Positions 24,313-36,001 of a stretch of DNA of 64,000 nt are shown here, one piece after another. The DNA lies in contig WPIO01000017.1 of assembly GCA_009760855.2 (NCBI GenBank), forward strand, positions 1,363,501-1,427,500, in the 5' to 3' direction. The position numbers were made by a program, and so were the translations under genes. This DNA comes from Cristatella mucedo. Its lineage: Eukaryota; Bryozoa; Phylactolaemata; Cristatellidae. The notes under the pieces were generated by a model, which saw nothing but the letters and a program-made list of their open reading frames with translations, made no database searches and had not been told where the DNA came from. The stretch's first letter is position 1; each line of letters starts with the position of its first letter.

Positions 24313-24897
24313 TTTGCATGAGTATCTCTGCTAATTAAAGTGAGAAAGTTCGTCCGTCCTACCGTCCGTCACGCTTCAAGACGGCGCAGCCTTGTCTTCC
24401 GCGACTTTCCATGACTGTGCCATGACTACTTCTACTATGACTCAGCGAAGCGAGTCCACAGGCACTCGCAGAGAGACATGAAGAGCCGGCGAGACATTTC
24501 GACGCCATCCCAGCCATGCATGCCCACGTGGATGCGGAAGAGTGGAGCGGAGGAGCGTGGCTGCGGTATGCCGGTGCACCGTACATACGCTCGTGCCGAT
24601 TTCGACGGCGGAGGCTCATGGAGCGTGCGACGGCTCGGTCTTGCGCAGCTGTAGGAGCGCTTGCGCCTGATAGCAATTACTGCGCCTCCAGCGGGCCGCG
24701 CTCCGGATGCTGGCTGGAACGCATTGTAAACCTGCGATGCATCCGTGGCTCTCGGTAAGCAAGCGGGCGCACGCCGCGTGCTGGCGGCTCGGCGCGCAGA
24801 CTCGGCGGCAACGACGAAAACCGCCCCCGCCCGGCGCCCGGTGGCGACGTCGTTCATTCCCTCGACGGTTCAACGGATTCAAATCCACGTCGGCACA

Positions 24898-24960
24898 TCG
24901 GTCGCGCGCGTGCGTGCGCGCGTGCGTGCGTGCGCGCGCACGCACGCGCACGCACGCGAC
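24898..24960. repeat. Alternating purine-pyrimidine (CG/TG/CA) tract
   Basis: About 60 bases alternate pyrimidine and purine (GCGCGTGCGTGCGC then CGCACGCACGCG), nearly self-complementary across its middle. Confidence 0.9.
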
Positions 24961-25365
24961 CGGCGGAGGCGCGAACCATTTGTGCGCGCGCGGATCGCAG
25001 AGCTCGTTAGGCCGGTACGTTTCTGGCCAAGCCCGTGGCGCAGAAAAGCGCTTCGCGGCGCGTTCCCGCCAATCAATTTGACGGACGCTCGGCTGCGGAC
25101 GTTTGTCGAGCCCGCGAAGAAGCTGGCACGCGAAAGAACGGACCAGCTGCGCCGCGGCGAGCGCTTCGTTCGCGCCCGCCCGTGCGGAAAGAGACGCGGC
25201 GGCCGGCCAGTCGCTCGGCGGTCGCGAGCGTTTGAGAAGCTCTTGCGCACTCGTTTGAACTGCCACTCGCCGCGTCGGTTGGCATTACGGTGCGAGTAGC
25301 TCGCGGCGGACGAACTGTCCGCACCGAAAGAAGACGCCAACGCCAAACCCTTTGCCAACGACAGC

Positions 25366-25366
25366 T

Positions 25367-25442
<76 letters not shown>

Positions 25443-25443
25443 T
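25366..25443. repeat. (GCC)n trinucleotide repeat
   Basis: A nearly pure CCG/GCC run of about 75 bases. It yields poly-Pro, poly-Arg, poly-Gly and similar runs in every frame and gives no support for a coding exon. Confidence 0.98.
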
Positions 25444-25699
25444 GCAGCCTACGGCTGGGGCAAGCGGCGGCGACGTCGCGAATCCTAAAACGCCGCCGTC
25501 GGCGCGTGAACAAGCTGCGGTCGCGCGCGCCAGCAGAAGGCGAAGCGGCGGCGGCGGTGGTCTGGGTCGATCGCGTCGCTGTGCCGATTGCACGGCGCCA
25601 GGTTTCGACGCTGCTGTAGCACTTGCGTCACGGCCTCGTTGTCTGCGGCCTCTTTTCTGGCTGCTTAAAGAGCATCGTAGAATGACGTAGGCGAGGAAT

Positions 25700-28390
25700 G
25701 TGGCTGTCGTTAGTAAGCCGGACTAAATCGAGGCGTGCCTCCGAAAATGCTTATCCGCAGACCTTGCCCCGAAATCTCAGCCAAACCTGCCGGGTGGAAA
25801 ATAAGCTTCCGGGGGCGGGACTAGTTTAACTTAAACAACTGCTCTCGTGAGGCTCGTCATGCGGCGAGTGCTCGGCCTCGAAGCTTCGAGGCACTTCTGC
25901 AAAGACGAAGGCTACGTTTTCTTTTTTACCTAGGTAGGCTCAAAGCAGATTGGTTGAACGGTGCGCCTTCACTGTGCACTTTCAGGATCGGTTTCTGGCG
26001 TCGCCGTGAAACTGCGATCACGACATTTTCGAGTTCTTATAAGAGGCCTGCCCATCTGTCACTTGCAGCTGCAAGCTCACTGAATCAGGGGTCCGAAGTT
26101 TTGTCTAGAGTTCGGACAGACGGCGGCGAGCCTGAGCAGCAGCGGAGATTCCGGTCCTATCGAAATGAGAGCGTGCGAGTTTTTTTAACGGCTAAACGAA
26201 GGCCTTGTCCCTTGTGACGCGCTCCGTAAGGTCAAGAGTTAAGCGCCGGCTCCAAAGTGTTGTCTAAGAACTTGCTAAAGCAGCCGAATGGCAGAGCGAG
26301 CCCAGAGGGTAGGACCCGCGAGTGTTTCGCAGTCGTACTCCTTGCGAGTAAGGCATGTTCTTGCGCGCTGCACAGTCATACTTTTGAGCGCTTTGTGACC
26401 GCCTTTCAGTTCGTTCCGTTGACGTCAGTTCCGTTTAGGACGAGTTCAGTGCAGTTGCTGCCCCTCTGGCTGGCGGCTGCTGGCCAGCCACCCTCCACCC
26501 AAAGCAATGAAGCCGTTGCAGCGAGTGTCTAAATTCTTTTTTTGACCGACGATCATCCATTTAGAAATTCGTGCACTGCTGCGCACAGGAATACTTCGGA
26601 GGTGCACAGCAAACCTTTCGCAAGCAGAAGCACGCATCCGCCGCGTTCAAGTGCGTCAGTGGGAGACGAGTCGGCAGCGAGTCTTGCGCACGAAGCGATC
26701 AGCTGCTTCGCCACTTCCTTTCCCAGCGGCCACCTCCCAGGTTGCTTCATCTGCTATTTGGAGATTAAAATTCCAATTCGTCTTCTCAAAATACTCGGGA
26801 GCGGTGACGACAGCTGGCGGTTTGCTGCGGGCTAGTTTTTACTCGTATGTCTAATTAGTCCTTTTTAACTATTCTGCCTGCAATGGACGAATACTATAAT
26901 GAATTGCAACCCGGCCCGGTGATATTTCGCTACAGTGCATACCTCATTTATTAGGCATTCAGTTGAGGAGGTGGTTTACTTACTTGGCGGTAACATTGGT
27001 CTCGCTGTTTAGCTAGCCTAAGTGAAAGGCGAGCCAGCGCGCGTCTTCCTCCGAACTGACTCCTCGTCGGAAGAAGATGACGAATTATTCGTGCAAAATG
27101 CCGCCTGGTTGTGCCCATTTCCTGTGAATGCAAAACACCAATGTAGACAAAGGAATGCTGCGAAAAAGACGTAAGAACTTCCGGTGTTGCCTGTTAGAGA
27201 TCCGATGAATGAGACCTGTTTGGATAACTAAGTACTTCCGATGGTCTTCCGACGGTAATCTAGTCGATGCGGTCTCTTCTTTTTTTAGGCTGTGCTTAAA
27301 TTATGACCATCATCTCCCAGCTTGGGCGAGCAAATGAAAGCGTGAAGCACGAGCGAACGCGATAACAGGCTGAATTATCTACAGCGCCGTATCGGTCAAT
27401 CGAATATCGTTCCCACTTACGCCTATTAGAGAGTGCAGGCTGCCCAAAGGCTTGCCGTCTGAGGCCTCTTGGCGGCAGAGCGCAGAGGAAGCAAAAGTAG
27501 CATGACACTATTGGCGGCTGCCATCAAATTCCGCCGAGGAACGGTAACTGAGAAAAAGGCTCTGGTAATGTAAGTAAGAGTGAAAGGCACAGCCCTATTT
27601 AGAGTGCACGCTCGATCGCACAATCTCTCGGATGCCAGTGAATGATCAATCGGATTCTGTAGAGCAATAAGTCGAAATGCAAACTTTACAGATTAATTAA
27701 AAATCAAAATAATTGGAGCAGCAGCGTCACCTACACTCGTGGGATGGGCCAACTCAGAATCTACGCGAATGTCTCCGCGGCAACAAAGCTGTCCTCTTAT
27801 CGCGTAAAAGAGCGCAGTCGAATTTTTCCCACTACGCGCTTTTCAAGATTACAACTAAAGTTTGTGCGAATCCGTAGCTCCGATATCGGTGCTCATCAAG
27901 AGTCTGCTTCGCCTATACTGCCATCTAGCTCCTTTTAAGTGCGGCGACGTGTTTTTACCCATCGCGTCCCATTAGGAAAGATAAGCAGAAATGACGTACT
28001 TCGCTCACCCCTTCGCCGATGAGCGTCAGACTTTTCTAAATTTCGAGACGAAGGTTTCTTAAGCCTGCGGCCTTCACATGCATCTCTGCCAAACTTGTAT
28101 GAGAGTCTGAAAGGTAATAACAGCAGCAGATCGTGCAGTTATTGAATTCCGCCAGTACTGGAAGCGCTTTCCCGTAGAGACGTTGAGACGCTGAGAATGC
28201 TGTGCATCTTGTGCATCTTGCCGCATCTCCTATCCTTGTTTGCTTTTCTTATAGACAGCCTTTCGTGAGGGGTTGATGGCGGTGTCTTTCTTATGCGTTG
28301 CAAATGCAAAGGCAAAGTTACAATGCTTGTTTCATTGCCTTGTCTTAAAGAACCCTGCCCATAAATAATACTAGTATTAGGATGAGCACA
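25700..28390. other. No gene recognised
   Basis: Short frames only, with no recognisable domain and no copy of the window's repeat families. GC content falls gradually away from the island. Confidence 0.35.
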
Positions 28391-28394
28391 TTTC

Positions 28395-28497
28395 TCATAA
28401 TCAATCGTGCTTCCTTCACAGCAAATGTAAAGTGCTTAGAAAGAGAATGAGTTCTCTGACGGCGCTATCATAAATGTATTATTATTATTATTCTCAT
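28395..28497 (+). repeat. LINE A-related 3' end fragment
   Basis: It contains ATCGTGCTTCCTTCACAGC, AAATGTAAAGTGC, the AGAGAATGAGTTCTCTGA loop and a TATTATTATT tail. Only the terminal 100 bases of an element are present. Confidence 0.82.
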
Positions 28498-28603
28498 TCT
28501 TTTTACTATTACTATCTTAGTATTCTTGGTATTGAGAATGCAATTAGATCTGTCATTTAAATGGGAGTCTTTATCCGGTGAGAGAGTAAAGAGGGTTCGT
28601 GGG

Positions 28604-28624
28604 TGTGTGAGTTTGTGTGTGTGC

Positions 28625-28681
<57 letters not shown>

Positions 28682-28702
28682 CGTGTGTGTGTGCGCGCGT
28701 GT
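28604..28702. repeat. (TG)n microsatellite
   Basis: TG dinucleotide run with GCG interruptions. Confidence 0.97.
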
Positions 28703-28749
28703 GTTCGTGCTTGAGTGTGACTTTGCGCCGATTTCTAACAATGCCCTTC

Positions 28750-30880
28750 GCGCCCAGGTCTTTCTTGCTATTAGAGAACGATGAGGTTAATGCTGCACAT
28801 ATTATCCCCGACTCTGCGCTGAGATCGTGTCGCAAAAGCACACCAGATCATCCATCATATAAACGGGGACTCTGGGGGCTTATCGTGGCATCTACCTATT
28901 GGCTGCCAATGTGCGGCACTGGCCTGTATCTGAACGGAATGGACACTTGGCTGTCGGCATCGTTCGCTCGCTTTCAACGCTCGTGTCAGGCTTGAGCAGA
29001 ATCGCTTTGCCAAACACTTCGTGGCTTTTAAAAGCTTTTGCAGCCTAGACTCGGTATTCGCAACTGTTGGCGTCTGCTTTTCTGACTTACGCTGACAGCA
29101 TGAACAGATTAATGGCCAGTTGCTTCCACATGCTTCCTAATGGCCAATGAGGTGAGCTGCTGTTGTTCAATGTGTCCGCGTACTTAAAAAGTGACAAGAC
29201 GGGCCTTTGCAGGCGTGCTAGGTGCAATGAGCCTGGCATATCATTTGTTTGCTTGTTTGCAGAGAGCCTCTGGCAACTCTATCAAATCGAGAAATGCCTG
29301 GACGTTACGACGGGTTTGAAGCTACGTAGCAGGCGGGTGCACGAACCGCTGCCAGCAGAATTTCGTTGAGCCTCAAGCGAAAGAGAGCTACAAAAGCCGA
29401 GGCCAGGCCTCGATTTACGATTACATTTTCCAAGAACTAGCAGCGAGATCTTGACACCATCAATCGGAAGCGCGTAAAATATCAAAATGCCCGGTTACAG
29501 GTGAGCTTGCCAAAATGCTTCATTCTAGCTATTTTTCTGCGAGAGGCACGGCTGCAGAAATACTGCCTCAGTAGCAATACTGTACTGCAAAACGCTACCG
29601 AATTTAGGCTTTTATAGAGGTCGAGAGTTCCTACTATTCTAAACTGCAACTGGCTCATTTGATATGATTGCTGCGTTCCCGATAACTAAAAGTGAAGTGC
29701 TTTGGCCAAAGTGTAAGAAGGACAGGAATCAATAGAGTCGCAATTTCGCTTTTATTTCAAGTACTCACTGCAGAGTAGTCCAGTTCTCTTAGGCCAGCTG
29801 TTAGAGCTCGAGTTCGAGCGCCTTAAACATGCTCTGCGAGTTAGAAAATGTCAGCTCCTAGTTCGCTTTGTAAATACTTAGCCCCAAATACCATAGCTAC
29901 GCCGGGCACAAAGCCTACCGAAACTCTGGGACGGGTGAAGGGCATAGCTCTGCTGACCTAGAAATTTGCAATCCAGTTGGCTAGAAGTCGTGCTTTGGAG
30001 CGAGGTAAACAAACTGGCGCCAGGTTTGTAGCCCCTCAAACAACGCTGCAGATAGATAGGTCTGAACTTCGCTGGTCGCTAGATAGGCAGCAACGACAGT
30101 GGCCGTTGCAGATATTTGAGCAGCCGTGTGCAAGTTTCGAACTGTAAATTTCATTGTTTGAACACATGAATCCGTAAGTTGATGACCCCGCTTTATCATA
30201 AAAAGAGTTTGCCTTCGCCAAAAGGCTATGAGAAGAACAAGTGTGACTAGGCTGAGCGATACAAGAATCTGATTTTGTCGTAATCAGAGCATGGACCCTC
30301 TGCTCAACCATAGGATGACACCTGCTCGATGACTGCATTCGGAATTGGCTCAATCACTAAGCTGCGGAAGTTTCTACTGTAGTTTCATTCCATCTTCAGT
30401 GGCTTGAAGCTACATTTCCCAAAGGTATTAAAAGATTCGAAGGATGGCATGGTGGAACCTTCAAAGCCGACTAAGGTCGAGAGGGCAAACCTGGCCATCA
30501 CTACTTCCTACTTCCCGCGAGTAAGAGCTCACGCTAGGAGTGGCTCGGTTTTTCCAAATCGTTGGAGTAATACAAACATCAGATAAAAAGTCTGAGCAAG
30601 GTATTAGGTGACTTGTCAGTGCATCTTTGTGCCCATCATCAGTGGAAACAATGTAGTTGACGCCGATGGCAAAATTACTGCTAAAGGTGGACACAGGTTG
30701 AATTTCTGGTGTCCGAAAGAGTTGTGGTCAGAAGATTTTTTCGAACCTATCAACGGAAATCGTGGAATTCTTGTGTCGGGAATCAAATATTTAAAATGCT
30801 GCAAAATAGATGGGCACCGGTAATTAGGACTTGTCCGTCCTGCTCACAGGCATAACTACGCATGCCTCCCAATGAAGTTT
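28750..30880. other. No gene recognised
   Basis: The plus-strand frame at 28603-28995 is mostly the translated microsatellite plus unremarkable sequence. Nothing else has coding character that I can defend. Confidence 0.35.
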
Positions 30881-30881
30881 C

Positions 30882-31484
30882 ATAATGTATCTCCGTCTGT
30901 AACTCCACAAAGTCATAAAGACCATGTGGGTGTTACGCAGGAGAGTTTTGTATAGCGCACTCACAGCCTAAGCGGCTTTCGGCACGCATTCGGTCGCCAA
31001 CAGACTTCGTCTCACGCAACAAAGAGAAAGTGGGAAGCATAGCAGAGTCCGGAGAGCAGTTGAGGTAGTGAGTAGCATAGAAGTAGCAGTTCAGGACCGC
31101 TGAAAAAGATGTGCCATAGTCGGCAGTTGGAGAGTAGATGTCGTTGCGCAAGAATTGTGGAAGCGAGTTCCACAGTCTAGGACCTGCAGAGCTAAAGCTT
31201 CTGTCTCCAACTGTCTTTAAGCGGAGGAATGGGACAGCTAATTTATTGTCCACACAGGACCTAAGGGCGCGAACAGGCTGAAACTGATGCAGCAGTTCAG
31301 CTAGGTATGAAGGAGCCAAGCCGTGGCGGGCCTTGTGGGTCAGCATAAGAACTTTGCTCTGTATCCTTTGCTCAACCGGCAACCATCCTAACTCTTTCAG
31401 CAAAGGTGACACGTGCTCAAACCGCTTGGACTTGAAGACCAGACTTGCAGCCATATTCATAGTCCGCTGTAGTGGCATAATAGT
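30882..31484 (-). mobile_element. LINE B, 5'-truncated young copy
   Basis: The minus strand encodes the C-terminal 181 codons of the LINE B protein, starting at MPLQRTMNMAASLVFKSK and ending with LGCECAIQNSPA. It differs from the copy at 18318-19425 at only scattered positions, so both inserted recently from a similar source. The 3' end is at the left, at ATACATT. Confidence 0.93.
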
Positions 31485-31499
31485 ATAATCTCAGAAGAT

Positions 31500-33080
31500 C
31501 CCCGGGTCTGATACTACAACGCTGCTATGCTATGCATTAAACATACTGAAGGATTGATTAATAAAAGTGTCAATAAAACTCAAGATTTCTTACATATCAC
31601 CTACCTTTCGCTGTTCCTTGCGTCTGATCCTATTTTTTACCAAATGGCGTAACCGTGCTAATAGAATTCAAAGTAATCCCTATAGAATTTCCTGTAATAA
31701 TGGTAGCAATGGCATGGCCCATTTATATCGGCATAGCCAGGAATTACATTTTCACATTTTAAAAACAACGAATAATTGTTCTACTGTAAAAGAGGTGATA
31801 CATTTTCTCATCTCAACAAGGAGTTAATTTTTTGTAAGCTCCTTTACTGAGCCTCTCAGTCATGCTGAAAGTCACTGGTTAACAGATTAGTATTTTGGAA
31901 TAGCTCGTGATAAGCTGCTATCATGTCACAGATTGTCGACGAATCCTTACTATGAATAAAAATGAGTCATTTTTCGGCCAGCAAGAAAAGATATTTTTAG
32001 ATGCCTGTAGATGAGAAACTTAGCATAAGGTCTAAAATTGTAGCACCCCATCGAAACTTGTCTGTACACATTGGCTCAGGCCGGTGCTTTTCGAAGTGCG
32101 TAGAAAGCTTCGAGACGAACTGGGAAAAAAACTAGTTTTAAATGTATTCCTCACTCAGGCATATCTGTGTAGACGCGTTTTTTCTAACGCGGCAGAGCGG
32201 CTGAGGATGGATGAGTGGTCTGTATAACCGCGAAGAAAGGCTGCCATCCACTTCCGTTGCTACGGCGGCTCATTGGATGAGATGAAGACGTCACAGTCGG
32301 TAGTAAACTCGCCCCTGTAGATTTTTAAATGACTCTAAAGTAAGATCTCGCGGGTCTGGAATCTACGATCGTGTTAATTGGACCATCGAGAGTGAGTGAG
32401 CGGCCACCTTATACCTAAACTGAAAGATCGTAGATCGTAGCCTTCGCTGGTCACTTACAGAATGCCTGTAATAGCATTGTATCGTAGCTCATTAGCCTAG
32501 CCAGAGAGCATTACTTTAATGTGGCAGCCTTAACTCCGGCAGACTGCTAAGAATTAAACACTCTCCAAATCATCCACCACGCCATAGTTGGTAGACTGTC
32601 GGTAGTCGGCATGCGGAGGCTCATTAAGGAGTCACTTAGCCACTTAGCAAAAAGGTGCCACGCCGCGCGTCCTACCTGGCGTCTGGTTGGCTTCGACCGG
32701 GTCCACGGTAGGAGCCTAGCAGTGGAGTTCTGAAACGGTTGAGATAGGTGGTCATTCGCTTCGCTACTCTTGCCGCTGCACGCTGGACTTGCCGGCGGAA
32801 TGCTGCATAGCCTACGCCAGCAACAAAGAGCTCTGCATCGGCGCCCCTTTCGTGTCTTTGTATCGCTTTGTATCTGCTCTCCACATAAAGATATTACCAT
32901 GTATCTCGACCTTGAAAGCAGTAGCTCTTATTTACCATGACATTACATGCGCCCTTCGGTAAAGAAAAGAAATTACCTTGTTTTAAAGCCAAGGATGCAG
33001 TGCATAATCGGCTTTCTGATAGAATTTGCTTTGTTCATGCTTCACCCTTCCGGCTACAGTAAAAGCCCGGCGATTCGACA
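31500..33080. other. No gene recognised
   Basis: Several short frames, including minus-strand 32547-32900, show no recognisable domain. Nothing repeat-like was matched. Confidence 0.35.
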
Positions 33081-33084
33081 GTCT

Positions 33085-33240
33085 CATGTATATAGCGGTA
33101 GAGAAGCCCCTATATATGTGTATAGTGGTAGAGAAGCCTTAGCGGCTACCCCTCCCCCTGCTTGCAGCAGAAGAAGAATTGCCTGCTGCAAGATTCGAAT
33201 CAATCAACCCTGGATCGCGAAGTTCGAGTGTCCCTGGGCT
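33085..33240 (-). repeat. SINE B copy with duplicated tail
   Basis: On the minus strand a box-B-like GATTCGAATC is followed by the SINE B hairpin region, GCTGCAAGCAGG, then a tail. The tail unit AAGGCTTCTCTACCRCTATA occurs twice in a row. Confidence 0.75.
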
Positions 33241-33871
33241 CAGACAATGTCTCGTCCGGCAGTAGAGTAACAAAGGCCCGGTGGGTCACTTTAAGACTAA
33301 TTTTTTCAGTGATGTCTTGTAGCAGCAGGGCCAAATCCCTGAGCTAACGTTTGGTCCAGTGACTTTGTATGGTCGAGCGCATGACTTCAGCTGTCAGAGT
33401 TTTTAACATTAATCAATTGGCCAACTGGCTGGCCGTCAACAAAGTAAATCAGTCACTGAAAAGCGAGTCTTTACTTATACGATCTTTTTCTAGACCTACA
33501 GGAGGGAAACCCAGTCCCCTGCTAAGTGTCGGTTTACAACAATGATATGCGACTTTTTGGACGTAAATGCGGTGTCGACGATACTTTCGTGCATTCTAAA
33601 AGGCTCTAAAAGGCTATTGCTCTCCTCAAAAGAATAGATCGAGACTCACGCAAAATAGAGAAGTGGACATTCTCAAAGGCTTTTAAATTAAAGTGTAGCA
33701 ATGATTTCGCCTGCACTGCACTGCCTACTTGGTCGTCAGACCGTCTTTCTGTTCCGACAGCCATTTCTGCTTACTGGAACAGCGAAGCAAGAAGTGCATG
33801 CAAGCTTTACAATATTAAGGCCACCGCTGAAATATTTAAATTTCTTTCTCTTATGCATAATTTGAAGCCAC

Positions 33872-33881
33872 ACAAACACAA

Positions 33882-33912
<31 letters not shown>

Positions 33913-34002
33913 CACACGCACACACACACACACAAGCATACGCACACATACACACACACACACGCACGCACGCAAGCATACACACACATACAAACACACA
34001 CA

Positions 34003-34045
<43 letters not shown>

Positions 34046-34048
34046 ACA
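33872..34048. repeat. (CA)n microsatellite
   Basis: Long CA run with GCA and AAGC interruptions, ending in a short TA tract. Confidence 0.97.
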
Positions 34049-34073
34049 CACATATATATATGTATGTATATTC

Positions 34074-34163
34074 ATTTGCCACGGGCTCGAGCCCATGACC
34101 TTAGCCAGACCTAGCTAGGGGCGAGCACCTTAACTAACCACTAGTCCAAATAACTTGGTTAAA
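34074..34163 (-). repeat. SINE A head fragment
   Basis: The minus strand reads GGACTAGTGGTTAGTTAAGG (box A-like) and ATGGGCTCGAGCCCGTGG (box B). The tail has been replaced by the neighbouring CA/TA microsatellite. Confidence 0.75.
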
Positions 34164-34355
34164 CCACGGTCACTGCCATCTCGAATTGTTTGTCATTCGC
34201 CACCTTGTTGTAAGGAAACCCCAGGCAGTGTAACTTTAAAAAGTTACAGAGCAACGTGCACAGCAATTACTATTGTGCACGTGCGAAGCAGTGCCTCTCT
34301 TTATTGGTTCATATTTATGTACAAAATATGTACGCGTGGCATTTACGTCTATACT

Positions 34356-34466
<111 letters not shown>

Positions 34467-34619
34467 GAGCAGGCTGCGTAATGTGTTTTCATTGCTTAGT
34501 GTAAGCATAATTCGCGCTTCCCAAGACCGATAGAGCATTGAAACTATATTGCCGACTGACACTTTCTCTCGAGCCCTTTGCATTCTGAACTTCGCATCCT
34601 AACTACGAAGTTACACTTC

Positions 34620-34640
34620 TCTCTGCTTTATTTAAACAGT
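34620..34640 (+). promoter_or_regulatory. Candidate splice acceptor before the innexin ATG
   Basis: A pyrimidine-rich stretch ends TTTATTTAAACAG immediately before T and the ATG. This suggests an intron in the 5' UTR with its 3' splice site here. Alternatively this is plain leader sequence. Confidence 0.4.
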
Positions 34641-35888
34641 ATGCAAGGTTTTCTCGATGCGGCTAGCAAGATCGGCAAGTTCTCGCTCCGCTGGGACGAC
34701 GACTTCTGCGACAGGCTGAGCCATCGCTACACGGTGATCCTCTGCATTGTCTTCACGGTGGTCGTCAGCGCTAAGCAGTACGTCGGCGACCCAATTACGT
34801 GCTGGTGCCCGGGCATATTCACAGAAGCCATGATAGAGTATACGAATCACATCTGTTACGTGTCGAACACCTACTACGTGCCGATGAGCCGGGTGGCGCC
34901 GGGGCAGAGCGAGCCGCGCGAGATAATCATTGGCTACTACCAGTGGATTCCGCTCATTCTCGTCCTGCACGCGCTCATGTTCCACACGCCGTCGCTCGTT
35001 TGGGGCATGTTCAACAACCGCAGCGGCATGGACATCAACCGCATGGTGCTGCTGGTTTCCAGCGTCGAGCACATAAACCCCGACGTCCGCGACAAGACGA
35101 TCAAGTTTCTCATTCGCCACGTCGACAGGTCACTCAGCTATCAGCGCGAGCGCCGCGACACGTGCTTCCGGAACTTTTGCCAGCGCTTTTCGAGGCGCTG
35201 CTGCGTATTTACTCTCGGACGCGTGTATGGAAACTATTTGGTCTGTCTCTACATTGTTGTCAAGCTTCTCTACATTACCAACGCCATCGGTCAGCTGTGG
35301 CTCATCAACATACTTATTGGCTACAACGATCCCCACCGAATGTGGTATGGCATAGACATTGTCAAAAGCATTTGGACACCGACAAAAACCAACATCGCTC
35401 GCATATTCCCCACGGTAACTCTTTGCGACTTCGACGTGCGTCAAATGTCGAACGTTCACGCTTATACAGTGCAGTGCGCACTGACGATTAACGTGTTCAA
35501 CGAGAAGATCTACACTTTTCTATGGTTCTGGTTCCTTTTTGTGGCAGCTATGACTATTTTTAGCCTGATAAGCATGGCTTGGTCGCTGTTTGCCATGAAC
35601 AGAATAGCTTACATCAAGCATTACCTGAGGAACACTGACAAGATAAAGAATAGCTTAGCTGAGTCCAAACTGGTGAAGCAGTTCGTGCACGACTATTTGA
35701 AGCACGACGGAGTGATGGTGCTGAGGCTGATTGGAAAAAATAGCAACGACCTCGTTGTCTCTGAGATCATATCCGCATTGTGGGAAAACTATAAGAAAAC
35801 TTACAAGCCAAATAAGCTGAGTAAACCTGGGGCCTTAGATGGCTCTCAGCCTTCCGTTCCTTTACCATCTGCGCCGCCCCTCGATTGA
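34641..35888 (+). CDS. Innexin gap-junction channel protein
   Basis: Innexins form gap-junction channels and hemichannels in invertebrate plasma membranes. The 415-residue product has the family layout: a short cytosolic N-terminus, TM1 about residues 30-48, loop 1 with Cys54 and Cys72, TM2 about 98-121 carrying the signature YYQW (99-102, here YYQWIPL), a cytosolic loop, TM3 about 200-227, loop 2 with Cys262 and Cys279, TM4 about 291-316, and a cytosolic tail ending SAPPLD. Two cysteines per extracellular loop fit the innexin pattern. Length is typical. I chose the ATG at 34641 because it starts the conserved N-terminal helix; the open frame extends upstream without a good start. The coding region is intronless. 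The tail contains PSAP. Which paralogue this is cannot be told. Confidence 0.95.
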   Translation: MQGFLDAASKIGKFSLRWDDDFCDRLSHRYTVILCIVFTVVVSAKQYVGDPITCWCPGIFTEAMIEYTNHICYVSNTYYVPMSRVAPGQSEPREIIIGYYQWIPLILVLHALMFHTPSLVWGMFNNRSGMDINRMVLLVSSVEHINPDVRDKTIKFLIRHVDRSLSYQRERRDTCFRNFCQRFSRRCCVFTLGRVYGNYLVCLYIVVKLLYITNAIGQLWLINILIGYNDPHRMWYGIDIVKSIWTPTKTNIARIFPTVTLCDFDVRQMSNVHAYTVQCALTINVFNEKIYTFLWFWFLFVAAMTIFSLISMAWSLFAMNRIAYIKHYLRNTDKIKNSLAESKLVKQFVHDYLKHDGVMVLRLIGKNSNDLVVSEIISALWENYKKTYKPNKLSKPGALDGSQPSVPLPSAPPLD

Positions 35889-35995
35889 CCAAAGCTAGTC
35901 CTGTAACAAACGCAGTCTGTGAGCAGCCAAGTGGGTAAGCAGGCACGCGATCTGCGAACGATGACGTCTGTAATACGTCGGCAGCTGTCTTTGGC

Positions 35996-36001
35996 AATAA
36001 A
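35996..36001 (+). terminator. AATAAA polyadenylation signal (innexin)
   Basis: A canonical AATAAA lies about 108 bases beyond the innexin stop, in a plausible 3' UTR position. No downstream GT-rich element was verified. Confidence 0.6.

Larger units (their letters stand above)
22600..25700. promoter_or_regulatory. CpG-dense GC-rich island, candidate promoter region
   Basis: About 3 kb of GC-rich sequence in which CpG dinucleotides are frequent, unlike the AT-rich flanks. It includes a 9-base tandem repeat (CATCCGCAG, near 22780), a hairpin at 23186-23250, a CG/GCGT alternating tract near 24900-24960 and a (GCC)n run. Reading frames are open in many frames on both strands, as expected from GC-rich sequence, and none has a recognisable domain. 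One MITE and a (TA)n(TG)n repeat lie inside. Such islands often mark unmethylated promoters; no transcript is identified. Confidence 0.4.

Noticed and set aside
24435-25358. Several frames of 120-220 codons on both strands
   Set aside because: GC-rich sequence has few stop codons. The frames overlap on both strands and none has a recognisable domain.
25285-25690. Overlapping open frames rich in Pro, Arg or Gly
   Set aside because: They are translations of the (GCC)n repeat and its GC-rich flanks in several frames.
32547-32900. Minus-strand frames considered as a transposase fragment
   Set aside because: No catalytic motif or terminal repeats; frames shift repeatedly and I recognise nothing.
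34632-35491. Long frames on both strands over the innexin
   Set aside because: They are shadow frames of the innexin coding sequence, His/Arg/Ala-rich and without domains.
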